DNA from: Corynebacterium yudongzhengii
GTDB lineage: Bacteria > Actinomycetota > Actinomycetes > Mycobacteriales > Mycobacteriaceae
Length of the DNA: 64,000 nucleotides
Assembly (NCBI RefSeq): GCF_003065405.1
Contig: NZ_CP026947.1
Span: forward strand, 1,364,001-1,428,000
Direction: 5' to 3'
This document shows positions 24,723 through 33,670 of this stretch, piece by piece; position 1 is the first letter of the stretch; every line of letters begins with the position of its first letter. Under the pieces are notes generated by a model. It saw only the letters and a list, made by a program, of their open reading frames with translations, did not search any database and was not told the origin of the DNA. A program made the position numbers and the translations under genes.

Positions 24723-25739
24723 ATGTCGCGAAAGTCGAGCCGGAAGAAGCTGCACGAGACCGACAAGGACACCGGCCCTCAACTGGCGGTTACCGGCCGC
24801 TACCAGGTCATTGCGCGTGATCCCGGCAAGAAAGTCAAGCGCTCGACCCTCGCCGCCGGGGCGGTGCTCTGGCGCGGGGACCCCAGTGATGTCTCCTCCC
24901 TCGAGGTCGCGATCATCCACCGCCCGCATTACGATGACTGGTCGCTCGCCAAAGGCAAAGTCGATCCCGGCGAGTCGCTGCCGGTCACCGCGGTGCGCGA
25001 GATCGCCGAGGAGACTGGCTATGAGGTGCGGCTGGGCAAGCTGATCGGCAAGGTCAGGTACCCGGTGATGGATCGCACGAAGGTGGTCTACTACTGGACG
25101 GGCGAGGTGCTCGGCGGCGAGTTTACCCCGAACGACGAGGTCGATGAGATCCGCTGGGTCTCCTTCGATGAGGCCATGCAGCTGTTGAGCTACGCGGTGG
25201 ATACGCAGGTGCTCGCGAAGGCGAAGAAGCGCTTCCAGCTACCGGCGACCTCGCGCATCCTGTACGTGCGCCACGGGCGCGCACACCGGCGCCAGAACTG
25301 GGCGGGCGACGATAACCTGCGCCCGCTGGATAAGAAGGGCCGGCGCCAGGCCGAGATGCTCGTGCCGCTGCTGGCTGCGTGGCGCCCGGAGCGCATCTAC
25401 TCGGCGCTGCCGGATCGCTGCCAGCACACCATTAGCCCGCTTGCCGACGAGCTCAATCACGACATCACCGTCGACGAGCGCTTCGGCGATGCCGTCTACG
25501 AGCGTGATCCGGACGCCGCGCGGGCCGCGATCCAGGAGGTCATCGCCGAAGGCGGCACGTCGGTTATCTGCTCGCAGGGGCTGACGATCCCCGCGATGAT
25601 CGAGGATCTCGTCTCCCGCGGACGGTTGCCCATCAACGACGAGATCAAGTCGAAGAAGGGCAGCGTGTGGGTCTTGAGCTTCCACGACGGCAAGCTCACC
25701 GGGGCTGACTACCTCGCCAGCCCCCTGCCGGTGAAATAA
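24723..25739 (+). CDS. mutT1: NUDIX hydrolase fused to histidine phosphatase (MutT1 type)
   Basis: 338 residues from ATG 24723 with AAAGGAG seven bases upstream. N-terminal Nudix box [20 protein letters not shown] (first part of the 23-residue motif, GX5EX7REUXEEXGU complete) and a C-terminal histidine phosphatase domain starting YVRHGRA (about residue 180). Mycobacterial MutT1 has this architecture and hydrolyses 8-oxo-dGTP and diadenosine polyphosphates. The second catalytic His of the phosphatase domain is not obvious in the usual position (CSQGLT in place of SHG), as in MutT1-like proteins. Confidence 0.9.
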   Translation: MSRKSSRKKLHETDKDTGPQLAVTGRYQVIARDPGKKVKRSTLAAGAVLWRGDPSDVSSLEVAIIHRPHYDDWSLAKGKVDPGESLPVTAVREIAEETGYEVRLGKLIGKVRYPVMDRTKVVYYWTGEVLGGEFTPNDEVDEIRWVSFDEAMQLLSYAVDTQVLAKAKKRFQLPATSRILYVRHGRAHRRQNWAGDDNLRPLDKKGRRQAEMLVPLLAAWRPERIYSALPDRCQHTISPLADELNHDITVDERFGDAVYERDPDAARAAIQEVIAEGGTSVICSQGLTIPAMIEDLVSRGRLPINDEIKSKKGSVWVLSFHDGKLTGADYLASPLPVK

Positions 25740-25740
25740 G

Positions 25741-25766
25741 CGCTAGCGCGCCACCGAGCTAGCGCG
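25741..25766. terminator. Hairpin between convergent mutT1 and leuD
   Basis: CGCTAGC and GCTAGCG pair across a ten-base loop immediately after the mutT1 stop and overlapping the leuD stop. No T-run follows on either strand, so it is a weak candidate for a shared terminator. Confidence 0.35.
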
Positions 25767-26349
25767 ACACCGCCGGCTTGAACGCCGGGCGCTGGGCCTC
25801 GTAGTCGGCGATGGCGTCCTCGTTGCGCAGGGTCAGGCCGATGTCGTCGAGACCCTCGGCAAGGCGCCAGGCGGTGTAGTCGTCGATCTCGAAGCGGTAG
25901 AGGTTGCCGCCGACGCTCACAGAGCGGTCCTTCAGCGAGACGGTGATCTCGTCGCCGGGGTTTTGCTCGAGGTACTTCCAGATCAGCTCGATGTCGGCCT
26001 CCTCCATGACTCCGGCGACGAGCCCGGCCTTGCCGGCGTTGCCGCGGAAGATGTCGGCGAAGCGCGGCGAGAGCACGACCCTAAAGCCGTAGTCCATGAG
26101 CGCCCACACGGCGTGCTCACGCGAGGAGCCGGTGCCGAAATCCGGGCCGGCGACCAGCACCGAGCCGTTTTTGTAGGCGTCCTGGTTCAAGATGAAATCA
26201 TCGTTGGCACGCCAGTTGGCGAACAGGCCGTCGTCGAAACCCGTGCGCGAGACGCGCTTGAGGTAGACGGCCGGGATGATCTGGTCGGTATCGACGTTGG
26301 AGGCGCGCAGCGGGACGCCGACACCGGTATGGGTGGTGAACTTCTCCAC
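25759..26349 (-). CDS. leuD: 3-isopropylmalate dehydratase small subunit
   Basis: LeuD is the swivel-domain subunit of isopropylmalate isomerase in leucine synthesis. 196 residues with [16 protein letters not shown] near the N-terminus, [26 protein letters not shown] in its conserved central part, and [11 protein letters not shown]. The ATG is 30 bases downstream of leuC, so leuCD is one operon. Length is normal. Confidence 0.97.
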   Translation of the reverse strand: MEKFTTHTGVGVPLRASNVDTDQIIPAVYLKRVSRTGFDDGLFANWRANDDFILNQDAYKNGSVLVAGPDFGTGSSREHAVWALMDYGFRVVLSPRFADIFRGNAGKAGLVAGVMEEADIELIWKYLEQNPGDEITVSLKDRSVSVGGNLYRFEIDDYTAWRLAEGLDDIGLTLRNEDAIADYEAQRPAFKPAVSR

Positions 26350-26379
26350 GGTAATTCGTCCTTTCCGAAGGCTTCGTGC

Positions 26380-27807
26380 CTACAGGTCGGCGGGGCTGGC
26401 GAGGTGTCCGGTCACCGCGGTGGCGGCGGCGACTAAGGGGCTGACAAGGTGCGTGCGACCGCCGGGGCCCTGGCGGCCCTCGAAGTTGCGGTTCGACGTC
26501 GAGGCGGAACGCTCGCCCGGCTGGAGCTGATCCGGGTTCATGCCCAGACACATCGAGCAGCCGGCGGTGCGCCATTCGGCGCCGAAGTCGGTGAAGATCT
26601 TGTCCAGTCCCTCTTCCTCGGCCTGGGTTTTGACCTGCGTGGACGAGGGCACCACCAGCATGCGGGTATCGGCGGCGATGCGGCGGCCCTTGACCACCTC
26701 GGCGGCGGCGCGCAGGTCCTCGATGCGCGCGTTGGTGCAGGACCCCAGGAACACGGTGTCGATCGCGATATCGCGCAGCGGCGTGCCCGGGGTGAGATCC
26801 ATATATGCCAGGGCCTTCTCGGCGGCGGCCTTCGCGCCCTCGTCGCCGAAGCTCTCCGGATCCGGCACGGTCTCGCCTAAGCCCACGCCCTGGCCGGGGT
26901 TGGTGCCCCAGGTGACAAAGGGTGTCAGCTCGTTGGCATCGAGGTGGACGACGGTGTCGAACTCCGCGCCCTCGTCGGTGGGCAGGGACTTCCAGTACTC
27001 GACGGCGGCGTCCCAGGCCGCGCCCTTCGGGGCGAACTCGCGGCCCTCGACGTAGTCGAAGGTCTTCTGATCGGGCGCGATCATGCCCGCGCGGGCGCCG
27101 GCCTCGATGGACATGTTGCAGATGGTCATGCGCGCTTCCATCGACAGCTTCTCGATGGCCTCGCCACGGTATTCAATGACATGGCCCTGGCCGCCGCCGG
27201 TGCCGATCTTCGCGATGATCGCCAGAATGATGTCCTTGGCCGTCACGCCCTGCTGCAGCTCGCCGGAGACTTCCACGGCCATGGTCTTAAAGGGCTTGAG
27301 GCTCAGCGTCTGGGTGGCCATGACGTGCTCGACCTCGCTGGTGCCGATGCCGAAGGCCATCGCGCCGAACGCGCCGTGGGTGGAGGTGTGACTGTCTCCG
27401 CACACGATGGTCATGCCCGGCTGGGTAATGCCCAGCTGGGGGCCGACGGTGTGCACGATGCCCTGCTGGATATCGCCCATCGGGTGCAGGCGCACGCCGA
27501 ACTCCTCGCAGTTCTTGCGCAGGGTCTCGACCTGCGTGCGCGAGGTCTGCTCCCGGATCTCGAGCAGGCTGCCGGTCTCAATGCCCTCGGTGGGCACGTT
27601 GTGGTCCTCGGTGGCCAGGTGCAGATCCGGGCGCCGCATGGCGCGGCCGTTCATCCGCAGCCCGTCGAAGGCCTGGGGGCTGGTGACCTCGTGCAGGAGC
27701 TGGAAGTCGATGTAGATGAGGTCGGGAGCGCCGTTGTCGCCGGCGGTGATGACGTGGTCGCGCCACACCTTTTCGGCGAGCGTGAGCTTCTTCTTTCCGT
27801 CTGTCAT
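26380..27807 (-). CDS. leuC: 3-isopropylmalate dehydratase large subunit
   Basis: LeuC carries the [4Fe-4S] cluster of isopropylmalate isomerase. 475 residues; cluster ligands are in [17 protein letters not shown] and [12 protein letters not shown]. Other aconitase-family motifs: [13 protein letters not shown] and [15 protein letters not shown]. Upstream AAGGGATC serves as ribosome site. Divergent from the IclR regulator with 89 bases between, in which an operator-like palindrome lies; leucine-responsive repression by LtbR is therefore likely. Confidence 0.97.
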   Translation of the reverse strand: MTDGKKKLTLAEKVWRDHVITAGDNGAPDLIYIDFQLLHEVTSPQAFDGLRMNGRAMRRPDLHLATEDHNVPTEGIETGSLLEIREQTSRTQVETLRKNCEEFGVRLHPMGDIQQGIVHTVGPQLGITQPGMTIVCGDSHTSTHGAFGAMAFGIGTSEVEHVMATQTLSLKPFKTMAVEVSGELQQGVTAKDIILAIIAKIGTGGGQGHVIEYRGEAIEKLSMEARMTICNMSIEAGARAGMIAPDQKTFDYVEGREFAPKGAAWDAAVEYWKSLPTDEGAEFDTVVHLDANELTPFVTWGTNPGQGVGLGETVPDPESFGDEGAKAAAEKALAYMDLTPGTPLRDIAIDTVFLGSCTNARIEDLRAAAEVVKGRRIAADTRMLVVPSSTQVKTQAEEEGLDKIFTDFGAEWRTAGCSMCLGMNPDQLQPGERSASTSNRNFEGRQGPGGRTHLVSPLVAAATAVTGHLASPADL

Positions 27808-27864
27808 GTCTTGATCCCTTAAACTTCGTTTACCATGATGGGCAGTGGTGAAGTAACCGTTGCC

Positions 27865-27881
27865 GTCTCACTTCATGGGAC
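27865..27881. promoter_or_regulatory. Operator-like palindrome and promoter between leuC and ltbR
   Basis: GTCTCACTTCATGGGAC is an imperfect palindrome (GTCTCA against TGGGAC). It lies in the spacer of a likely ltbR promoter: TTGCCG (27860-27865), 18 bases, TATTAT (27884-27889). Seven bases separate the -10 box from the ATG at 27897, so the ltbR mRNA may be leaderless. This position suits autorepression plus control of leuCD by an IclR protein. Inferred from position and symmetry only. Confidence 0.5.
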
Positions 27882-27896
27882 GTTATTATCCGTTGT

Positions 27897-28595
27897 ATGG
27901 GACAGTATAACGCAGAGTCCGGCATCAAGGTCCTCGATCGCGCTGTGGCGTTGATCCGGGCATGCTCCAACGGGCCGTTGAGCCTCAACGAGCTGTGCGA
28001 GCGCACCGGTCTTCCCCGCGCCACCGTCCACCGGCTGGCCACCGCCTTAGAGGTCCACTCCCTGCTCACCCGCACCGAGGAAGGCCATTGGGCGCTCGGC
28101 TCCATGATGATCACGGGCCCGTCGTCACTCATCGAAGCCGCCGGCCCCATCATGGATGAGCTCTGCACCACCACGGGCGAATCCGTCCAGCTCTACCAAC
28201 CCAGCGGCCACACCCGCACCTGCATCGCCGCCGTCGAACCGCCCACCGGCCTCCACAACGTGGTGCCCGTCGGCTCGCAACTCACGCTCCAATCGGGCTC
28301 AGCGGCGAAGGTTATCCTCGCCCACTCCCCTTACTCCCTGGTAGAAGAGCTTCTCGACGACGCCACCTTCGACCTCCCCGAGCTCGAAGAAGTACGCCGG
28401 AAAGGACTCAGCGAATCCGTCGCCGAACGCGAAGTCGGCCTCGCCAGCCTCTCGGCCCCGATCACCGACGGAAACGGCGACCTCGTAGCGGTGCTGTCCA
28501 TCTCGGGGCCGGCAGACAGGCTCCGCCCCTCACCGGCCGGGGTGTGGGGCCGAGAGCTTCTCGACGCCGCCCGCCAACTCTCCACCACCCTCTAA
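27897..28595 (+). CDS. ltbR: IclR-family transcriptional regulator (LtbR-like)
   Basis: 232 residues. N-terminal winged helix-turn-helix (GIKVLDRAVALIRAC, then LSLNELCERTGLPRATVHRLATAL) and C-terminal IclR effector domain (GSAAKVILAHSP, VSGLASLSAPI-like SEREVGLASLSAPITD region). In corynebacteria the IclR regulator divergent from leuCD is LtbR, which represses leucine and tryptophan biosynthesis genes. The location here is the same. No ribosome site precedes the ATG, consistent with a leaderless transcript. Confidence 0.9.
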   Translation: MGQYNAESGIKVLDRAVALIRACSNGPLSLNELCERTGLPRATVHRLATALEVHSLLTRTEEGHWALGSMMITGPSSLIEAAGPIMDELCTTTGESVQLYQPSGHTRTCIAAVEPPTGLHNVVPVGSQLTLQSGSAAKVILAHSPYSLVEELLDDATFDLPELEEVRRKGLSESVAEREVGLASLSAPITDGNGDLVAVLSISGPADRLRPSPAGVWGRELLDAARQLSTTL

Positions 28596-28653
28596 GCACG
28601 CGCGTTCGAACACTCAGCGAGTAAGTGTCCACCGCGCTTGAGAAGATAAGGAC

Positions 28654-29142
28654 ATGACAGACAACACCCCTTCGCGTGCCGAGATCGCCACCTCCTGGAA
28701 GCTCCTCCCCCAAACCCCCGATACCAAAGACCAGGCCGAGCTCGCCGAGCAGCGCGCCCGGCGCTACCGTCCCAATCTGCTGAAAAAGACGGCGGCGTGG
28801 GCCTCGGTGGGCTTCGGCACGTTCACGCTCATGGTGTCCCTGTTCGATCCCCAGGAGGACGGACTCAGGTGGCTCGCCGGCTCCCTCATTTTGTCGGTGA
28901 TGGTGGCCCTACCAGGGGCCTACTGGCTGTGGAACAACCACCGCGATGTCCGCACGCTGGAGAACTGGATCAGCGCGCATCGGAGCCAGGAGGAGCTGTC
29001 GCAGCTTCTGGTCGGGGCGGAAAAGAATCTCGTCGGGCCTCCGCCGAACCTGCCCCTACTTCCGAAGCGCCGGTGGGCGGTTGTGGCCCTGGTGTGCTTC
29101 GTACTCGTGGTTGTGGGAGGAAGCATTCTGCCGACGGGTTAA
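28654..29142 (+). CDS. Small membrane protein, hypothetical
   Basis: 162 residues with a charged N-terminal 45 residues, a hydrophobic pair (about 48-62 and 70-92), a soluble stretch and a third hydrophobic segment near the C-terminus (VVALVCFVLVVVGGS). AAGGAC precedes the ATG. No recognised family; topology suggests an inner-membrane protein. It follows ltbR by 58 bases on the same strand. Confidence 0.7.
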   Translation: MTDNTPSRAEIATSWKLLPQTPDTKDQAELAEQRARRYRPNLLKKTAAWASVGFGTFTLMVSLFDPQEDGLRWLAGSLILSVMVALPGAYWLWNNHRDVRTLENWISAHRSQEELSQLLVGAEKNLVGPPPNLPLLPKRRWAVVALVCFVLVVVGGSILPTG

Positions 29143-29262
29143 GGAGCTCGCTTGTGGGGATTGTCCGCTAGCGCCATCGCTATAAAGGCCATCACACCTC
29201 ATCCAGCTGCTAGGGTGAGCTGCAGCTAGGTGCTTGAAGTCCGAGAGGAGGAACTCGCGGCC

Positions 29263-29626
29263 ATGACCTCGTCTTTTTACCCCACGACGTCGCGGACCCA
29301 CCGACAGATCGAGAGCTACGTCTATCTCTTCGACAAAATTGAGCGCGAGAAGCTCCTCCTTTTCATCTCTGCCCCGAATAGATGAGCATATTGATCGCGC
29401 GGTTGGTATGTCCCGGGGCCCGGGGTGGGAGTTCTTCGGCGACACCCTCAAAGACTTGATCCGTCGCGACGACATTCAGGGGTTGAAAGAAGTTCTGCTG
29501 GATCCGGACGAGGATCGCTACCGATCTGTTAGCCCACTAATCATGCTTCTGATGACACCCGAAGATGGTCAACGGTTTCGGCCGCCCCACCGAGTAATAA
29601 CCGCCGATATGCTCACCGTGGATTGA
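29263..29626 (+). pseudogene. Frameshifted small gene of unknown function
   Basis: A frame with a strong SD (GAGAGGAGG) starts at ATG 29263 (MTSSFYPTTSRTHRQIESYV) and stops at 29385. A second frame, open from 29339 (TTG) to 29626, continues with IDEHIDRAVGMSRGPGWEFF and has protein-like composition but no start signal of its own. A one-base shift near 29370 would join them into a protein of about 120 residues. It is read as one broken gene; a programmed frameshift is possible but no slippery run is seen. Confidence 0.5.
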
Positions 29627-29634
29627 ATAAAACA

Positions 29635-29664
29635 AGGCAGCCAGTGCCTAAGCACCGACTGCCT
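29635..29664 (-). terminator. Terminator of the first tRNA-Glu gene
   Basis: Hairpin AGGCAG/CTGCCT with an inner GTGC-CTAA-GCAC pair. Read on the minus strand it is followed by TTGTTTTATT, an intrinsic terminator placed 36 bases after the tRNA 3' end. Confidence 0.7.
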
Positions 29665-29700
29665 CGTTCAGTTATATGCGCGGTCACATAAACCGCACCG

Positions 29701-29776
29701 TGGTACCCCGTACGGGATTCGAACCCGTGTTACCGGCGTGAGAGGCCGGCGTCCTAGGCCTCTAGACGAACGGGGC
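29701..29776 (-). tRNA. tRNA-Glu (anticodon CTC)
   Basis: The minus strand reads GCCCCGTTCGTCTAGAGGCC at the 5' end, anticodon CTC in a CGGCCTCTCACGCCG arm, T-arm GGGTTCGAATCCC and an encoded CCA. It is identical over 76 bases to the gene at 37580-37655. Confidence 0.95.
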
Positions 29777-29937
29777 TCGTTCGCCATCTGCACTTGTGCG
29801 TTGCAGACCAGACAAATGTAAACCATGGTGGAATTTAAGAACAAATCAGCAGGTAAACACGCAATTCGTCGGCGTTAAACACATCGGCATTCACGCGATA
29901 GTATTGTTGGATCCGTCTATTTTTCGAGGAGCCCTTG

Positions 29938-30567
29938 GTGAGCACAGACAACCGCCCTGATGTCGATATTCGCGAGCGAACCGACGAACCCGTGCGCGAC
30001 ATCGCCCGCTTAGTCGGCACCGCGTTTGCCGATGAGACCTTCACCCGCCTCGCCCTCGGCAAGCGTGCGGCCAGCCAGGACAACCTCACCCGACTCTTCG
30101 AGTTGCAGCTCACCGACCACCTCTCCCGCGGCGGTCTGATCGATCTCGCCTACCTCGAGGGCGAACTCGTCGGCGCCGCGCTATGGGAGCGCCCTGACGG
30201 TGACCGCGGCTCGCTCAAGAGCGTGCTCAGCCAGGCTGTGGACTACCTGCGCCTGGTGCGTTGGCGGGCACTGCGCTCTTTCGTCGGCCAGCTCAAAACC
30301 GACTTCGCCCGCCCCAACCGGAAGCACTGGTACATGCACCTGCTCGCCGCAGACCCCTCAACCCAAGGCAAGGGCGTGGGCTCTTCCCTCCTACGCCGTG
30401 GGCTACAGCGCTTGAAAGGCGGCGAGCCCGCCTACCTCGAGTCCTCCAACGATGGCACCACCCGGTTATACGAGAAGTTCGACTTCCTCACCGCCGGACG
30501 GATCCGCCTGTGGCCGGGCTATGAGATCGGCAGGATGTGGCGGCCGGCGTCGGCAAGCCAACGCTAG
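29938..30567 (+). CDS. GNAT-family N-acetyltransferase
   Basis: 209 residues from GTG 29938, with GAGGAG upstream. GNAT features: the central beta-strand HWYMHLLAADPSTQGKGVGS, in which the acetyl-CoA loop QGKGVG corresponds to Q/RxxGxG/A, and AYLESSNDGTTRLYEKFDF near the C-terminus. The substrate is unknown; the form resembles acetyltransferases placed near antibiotic-resistance or detoxification genes but nothing here proves that. First gene inside the block flanked by duplicated tRNA-Glu. Confidence 0.87.
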   Translation: MSTDNRPDVDIRERTDEPVRDIARLVGTAFADETFTRLALGKRAASQDNLTRLFELQLTDHLSRGGLIDLAYLEGELVGAALWERPDGDRGSLKSVLSQAVDYLRLVRWRALRSFVGQLKTDFARPNRKHWYMHLLAADPSTQGKGVGSSLLRRGLQRLKGGEPAYLESSNDGTTRLYEKFDFLTAGRIRLWPGYEIGRMWRPASASQR

Positions 30568-31149
30568 AAGCCCCGCCCAAAAAGGAAACCCCGGCCCCTG
30601 AGTGATCAGAAGCCGAGGTGTTTGCATGCCCATATCCCCTTTACAGTGGCGCACCCCGTGGTGTCCGTCCGGACCGGTGGCGGAAGTCTCGTGCACCCGG
30701 GTTCGTGCTCACCCGTAGCGCCGTCCGCGGTTATCTCGTGGGGTCTGGGGCATCCTGACGGGATGCGCCGGGGATCGGTCGACAACTGTGGTTCGCGTTT
30801 CGCCTGTCGCTCCTGCTTCCCGCATCTCTGGCGTCGTGAAGTCTGGATTATGGCGATGCCGCGTTGAGGCGTTTAGCGATCCATGCGTCGAAGGTTCTTT
30901 CCGGGAACTTCGCCCATATGGTCTCCTCACTGTCGTCTTCTGATGCCCCGAAGCGTTTCTCTTCTCTCAAGAACCGCTCCGTTAAAGCTGATCCTAGTCC
31001 GCCGCCGAGATAGGTAAAGGGTTTCGCAGAATTAGGAACTGGTCTTAACCCCGCCGAGCGCCGAGCCGCAGGTCACGCCGCCGCGTCCGCCACGTGGTTC
31101 GGGGGTAACCGTTTCCCCTGGCGAACAGCACCTTTTTAAACTGCTGGGT
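30568..31149. other. Gene-free stretch before the antiporter gene
   Basis: 582 bases without a supported gene. Near its left end is a hairpin (see 30589-30618). A short palindrome GCATCC-TGACG-GGATGC lies around 30750. Short frames on both strands have no ribosome sites and no recognisable product. The promoter of the antiporter gene must lie near the right end. Confidence 0.5.
30589..30618 (-). terminator. Hairpin with T-run on the minus strand
   Basis: CCCCGGC pairs with GCCGAGG around an inner CTGA/TCAG. On the minus strand TTTCCTTTTT follows. It lies 21 bases after the acetyltransferase stop, so it may also end that transcript; no minus-strand gene ends here. Confidence 0.4.
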
Positions 31150-32508
31150 ATGAATGCTGTTCTGGTCGCGGTGATCGTCATGCTGGTGCTGGCGCTCGTG
31201 CGCGTACATGTGGTTCTCGCGTTGTTCATCGGCGCGCTGGTCGGCGGCCTGCTCGCCGGACTCGGCCTCGACGGCACGATGGTCGCCTTCCAGGAGGGCT
31301 TATCCGGCGGCGCGCAGATCGCGCTGAGTTACGCGCTGCTGGGCGCGTTCGCGATGGCCGTCGCCAATTCGGGGCTGCCGCGGCTGTTGGCCCAGGGCAT
31401 CGTCACCCGACTGGGCACTAATAGTGCCGGCACCACGGAGAAGGTCACCGCCACGACCAAGTGGCTGCTGTTCGCGGGCATCCTCGCGATGGCGGTCATG
31501 AGCCAGAACCTCATTCCGGTGCACATCGCGTTCATCCCGCTGCTCATCCCGCCGCTTTTGGTGGTGTTCAACCGCCTGCAAATCGATCGCCGCGCCGTCG
31601 CCGCGATCATGACGTTCGGCCTCATCACCACCTACATGTTCGTGCCCGTCGGCTTCGGCTCGATCTTCCTCTACGACATCCTGCTGGGCAACATCTCCGA
31701 GGCCGGCATGGATGTCTCCGACATCAACATCATGCAGGCGATGGCGATCCCGGCGGCGGGCATGCTCGTAGGCATGCTGGTGGCGGTGTTTATTTCTTAT
31801 CGACGCCCCCGCCACTACGAAGATAAACCCATCGTCGGGGCAGAAACCGCCGACGCCGAGCGGCCGATCTCCAAGTACAAGGTGGTGGTCGCCCTCATCG
31901 CGATCGTGGTGACCTTCGTCATCCAGGTCGTCATGCAGGCGCTGGGCACCGAGGCGAACCCGCTGCTCGTCGGCGCGCTCGCCGGCCTGGCCGTCTTCAT
32001 GGTCACCGGCGCGATCAACCTCAAAGAATCCGACGACGTCTTCACCGCCGGCATGCGCATGATGGCGCTCATCGGCTTCATCATGATCACCGCCCAGGGC
32101 TTCGCCTCGGTCATGTCCGCCACCGGCGAGATCGAAGCGCTGGTCGATGCCACCGCCGCGCTTTTCGACGGCAACAAGCCCGCCAGCGCCCTGGCCATGC
32201 TTCTCGTCGGCCTCGTGGTCACGATGGGCATCGGCTCCTCGTTCTCCACGCTGCCGATCATCGCCACCATCTACGTCCCGCTGTGTATGTCGCTGGGCTT
32301 CTCCCCCATGGCGACGGTCGCGATCATCGGCGCGGCCGGAGCGCTTGGCGACGCCGGCTCCCCCGCCTCCGACTCCACCCTCGGATCGACCTCCGGCCTG
32401 GACGCCGACGGGCAACACGACCATATCCGCAAGACCGTCATCCCGACTTTCATTCACTTCAACATCCCGCTGGTCATCGCCGGATTCATCGCCGCCATGG
32501 TGCTCTGA
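31150..32508 (+). CDS. Na+/H+ antiporter family (NhaC-like) membrane protein
   Basis: 452 residues with about eleven hydrophobic segments. The N-terminal part (MNAVLVAVIVMLVLALVRV, GALVGGLLAGLGLD) and the C-terminal GIGSSFSTLPIIATIYVPL and GAAGALGDAGSPASDSTLG motifs are those of the NhaC/Na_H_antiporter family. Ion or amino-acid specificity cannot be read. Ribosome site upstream of the ATG is weak. The next gene, a lipase, follows after 70 bases. Confidence 0.87.
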   Translation: MNAVLVAVIVMLVLALVRVHVVLALFIGALVGGLLAGLGLDGTMVAFQEGLSGGAQIALSYALLGAFAMAVANSGLPRLLAQGIVTRLGTNSAGTTEKVTATTKWLLFAGILAMAVMSQNLIPVHIAFIPLLIPPLLVVFNRLQIDRRAVAAIMTFGLITTYMFVPVGFGSIFLYDILLGNISEAGMDVSDINIMQAMAIPAAGMLVGMLVAVFISYRRPRHYEDKPIVGAETADAERPISKYKVVVALIAIVVTFVIQVVMQALGTEANPLLVGALAGLAVFMVTGAINLKESDDVFTAGMRMMALIGFIMITAQGFASVMSATGEIEALVDATAALFDGNKPASALAMLLVGLVVTMGIGSSFSTLPIIATIYVPLCMSLGFSPMATVAIIGAAGALGDAGSPASDSTLGSTSGLDADGQHDHIRKTVIPTFIHFNIPLVIAGFIAAMVL

Positions 32509-32578
32509 CGACGCACATGCGCCTTCGAGGTCTACCCTGTGGAAGTAGCAACCACACCCGAAGGATAAGGAGCACATC

Positions 32579-33670
32579 ATGGGCATTGCGGCACAATCAC
32601 TGCGGCTGGATAACGATGAGGTGGGAAAGGTCGTCGATAAGCATCTTCTCGACACCGCCTCCATCATCTCCGCGCCGAACGGGGCGGAGACCTACCTCGT
32701 GGCCTACGGCTCGCGCGACGCCGAGGGCCTGCCGTACAAGGCGACCGGGCTGGTCACCCTGCCTGCAGGCGAAGCCCCCGAGGGTGGCTGGCCGGTGCTG
32801 AGCTGGGCGCACGGCACGACCGGGCTGGCGCGGGAGGCGGCGCCGTCTTTGGCGCTGAAGACGCACCCGGACGAGGAGGCGCTGGTGATGTCGGCGCAGG
32901 ATTACCTGAAGGTGTGGCTCGATAAGGGCTTCGCCGTCGTGCAGCCCGACTACGAGGGCTTAGGCACGGTGGGCAAGGGTACGTATATGGATCGGCACTC
33001 GCTGGCCTCTGCGGTCAACGAGCTCGTGCGGGCGGCGCGCGCGGAGTTCGAGCTTTCCGAATCCTGGTACAACACCGGCTGGAGCCAGGGCGGTTTCGCG
33101 GCCGTGTCGGCCGCCTCCGCCGACGACGTAGCCTCCGGGCTGGTCATGACTCTGGCGATCGCCCCGGGAGATACCCTCGTGCCCACCGAGATTCCGGCGA
33201 ATCAGGCGCAGTCGCTGTTCGCCGAGGTCGACGAGGAGCGCCTCACTTACAACTCCTATGCCGTCCAGGGCGCGATGAACTTCAACCCGAAGATCGTCGC
33301 GGAAGACTTCCTCAACGACAAGGGCCTGGAGGCGCTGGAGCTGGCCTCGCGGCTGTGCCTGACGGAGTTCAAGCACGAAAACACGATCCACGGCCGCGAG
33401 ATCATGCGGGAAAACCCACAGCTCAAACCGCTTCTCGAGCACCTCTACAGCAACTCCATGGTGCACATGCACCCCACGACCCCGGTGCGGATCTTCATCA
33501 GCGAAGACGACGGGATCATCGACTACGAGCAGATCAGCACCGCCGCGAAGGGGCTGCAGGAGAACGAGGGCACCGACGTCGAGATCATCGTGCGCCGCGG
33601 CGTGGAGCACCGCGGCATGGTGCGCCGCGCCATCGAGGACCAGACCCCGATCGTCGATGCCCTACAGTAA
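32579..33670 (+). CDS. Alpha/beta-hydrolase, secretory-lipase-like
   Basis: 363 residues without a clear signal peptide. Nucleophile elbow NTGWSQGGFAA (about residue 165), oxyanion region SWAHGTTGLA, and late acidic and histidine regions ISEDDGIIDY and GVEHRGMV, completing a Ser-Asp-His triad. Similar to the LIP family of secretory lipases and cutinase-like esterases that hydrolyse triacylglycerols or xenobiotic esters. AAGGATAAGGAG precedes the ATG. The 3' end overlaps, on the other strand, the extended end of the M20 gene. Confidence 0.85.
   Translation: MGIAAQSLRLDNDEVGKVVDKHLLDTASIISAPNGAETYLVAYGSRDAEGLPYKATGLVTLPAGEAPEGGWPVLSWAHGTTGLAREAAPSLALKTHPDEEALVMSAQDYLKVWLDKGFAVVQPDYEGLGTVGKGTYMDRHSLASAVNELVRAARAEFELSESWYNTGWSQGGFAAVSAASADDVASGLVMTLAIAPGDTLVPTEIPANQAQSLFAEVDEERLTYNSYAVQGAMNFNPKIVAEDFLNDKGLEALELASRLCLTEFKHENTIHGREIMRENPQLKPLLEHLYSNSMVHMHPTTPVRIFISEDDGIIDYEQISTAAKGLQENEGTDVEIIVRRGVEHRGMVRRAIEDQTPIVDALQ

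Noticed and set aside
30622..30867. Short plus-strand frame downstream of the acetyltransferase
   Set aside because: No ribosome site, no protein-like pattern, and it crosses a hairpin region.
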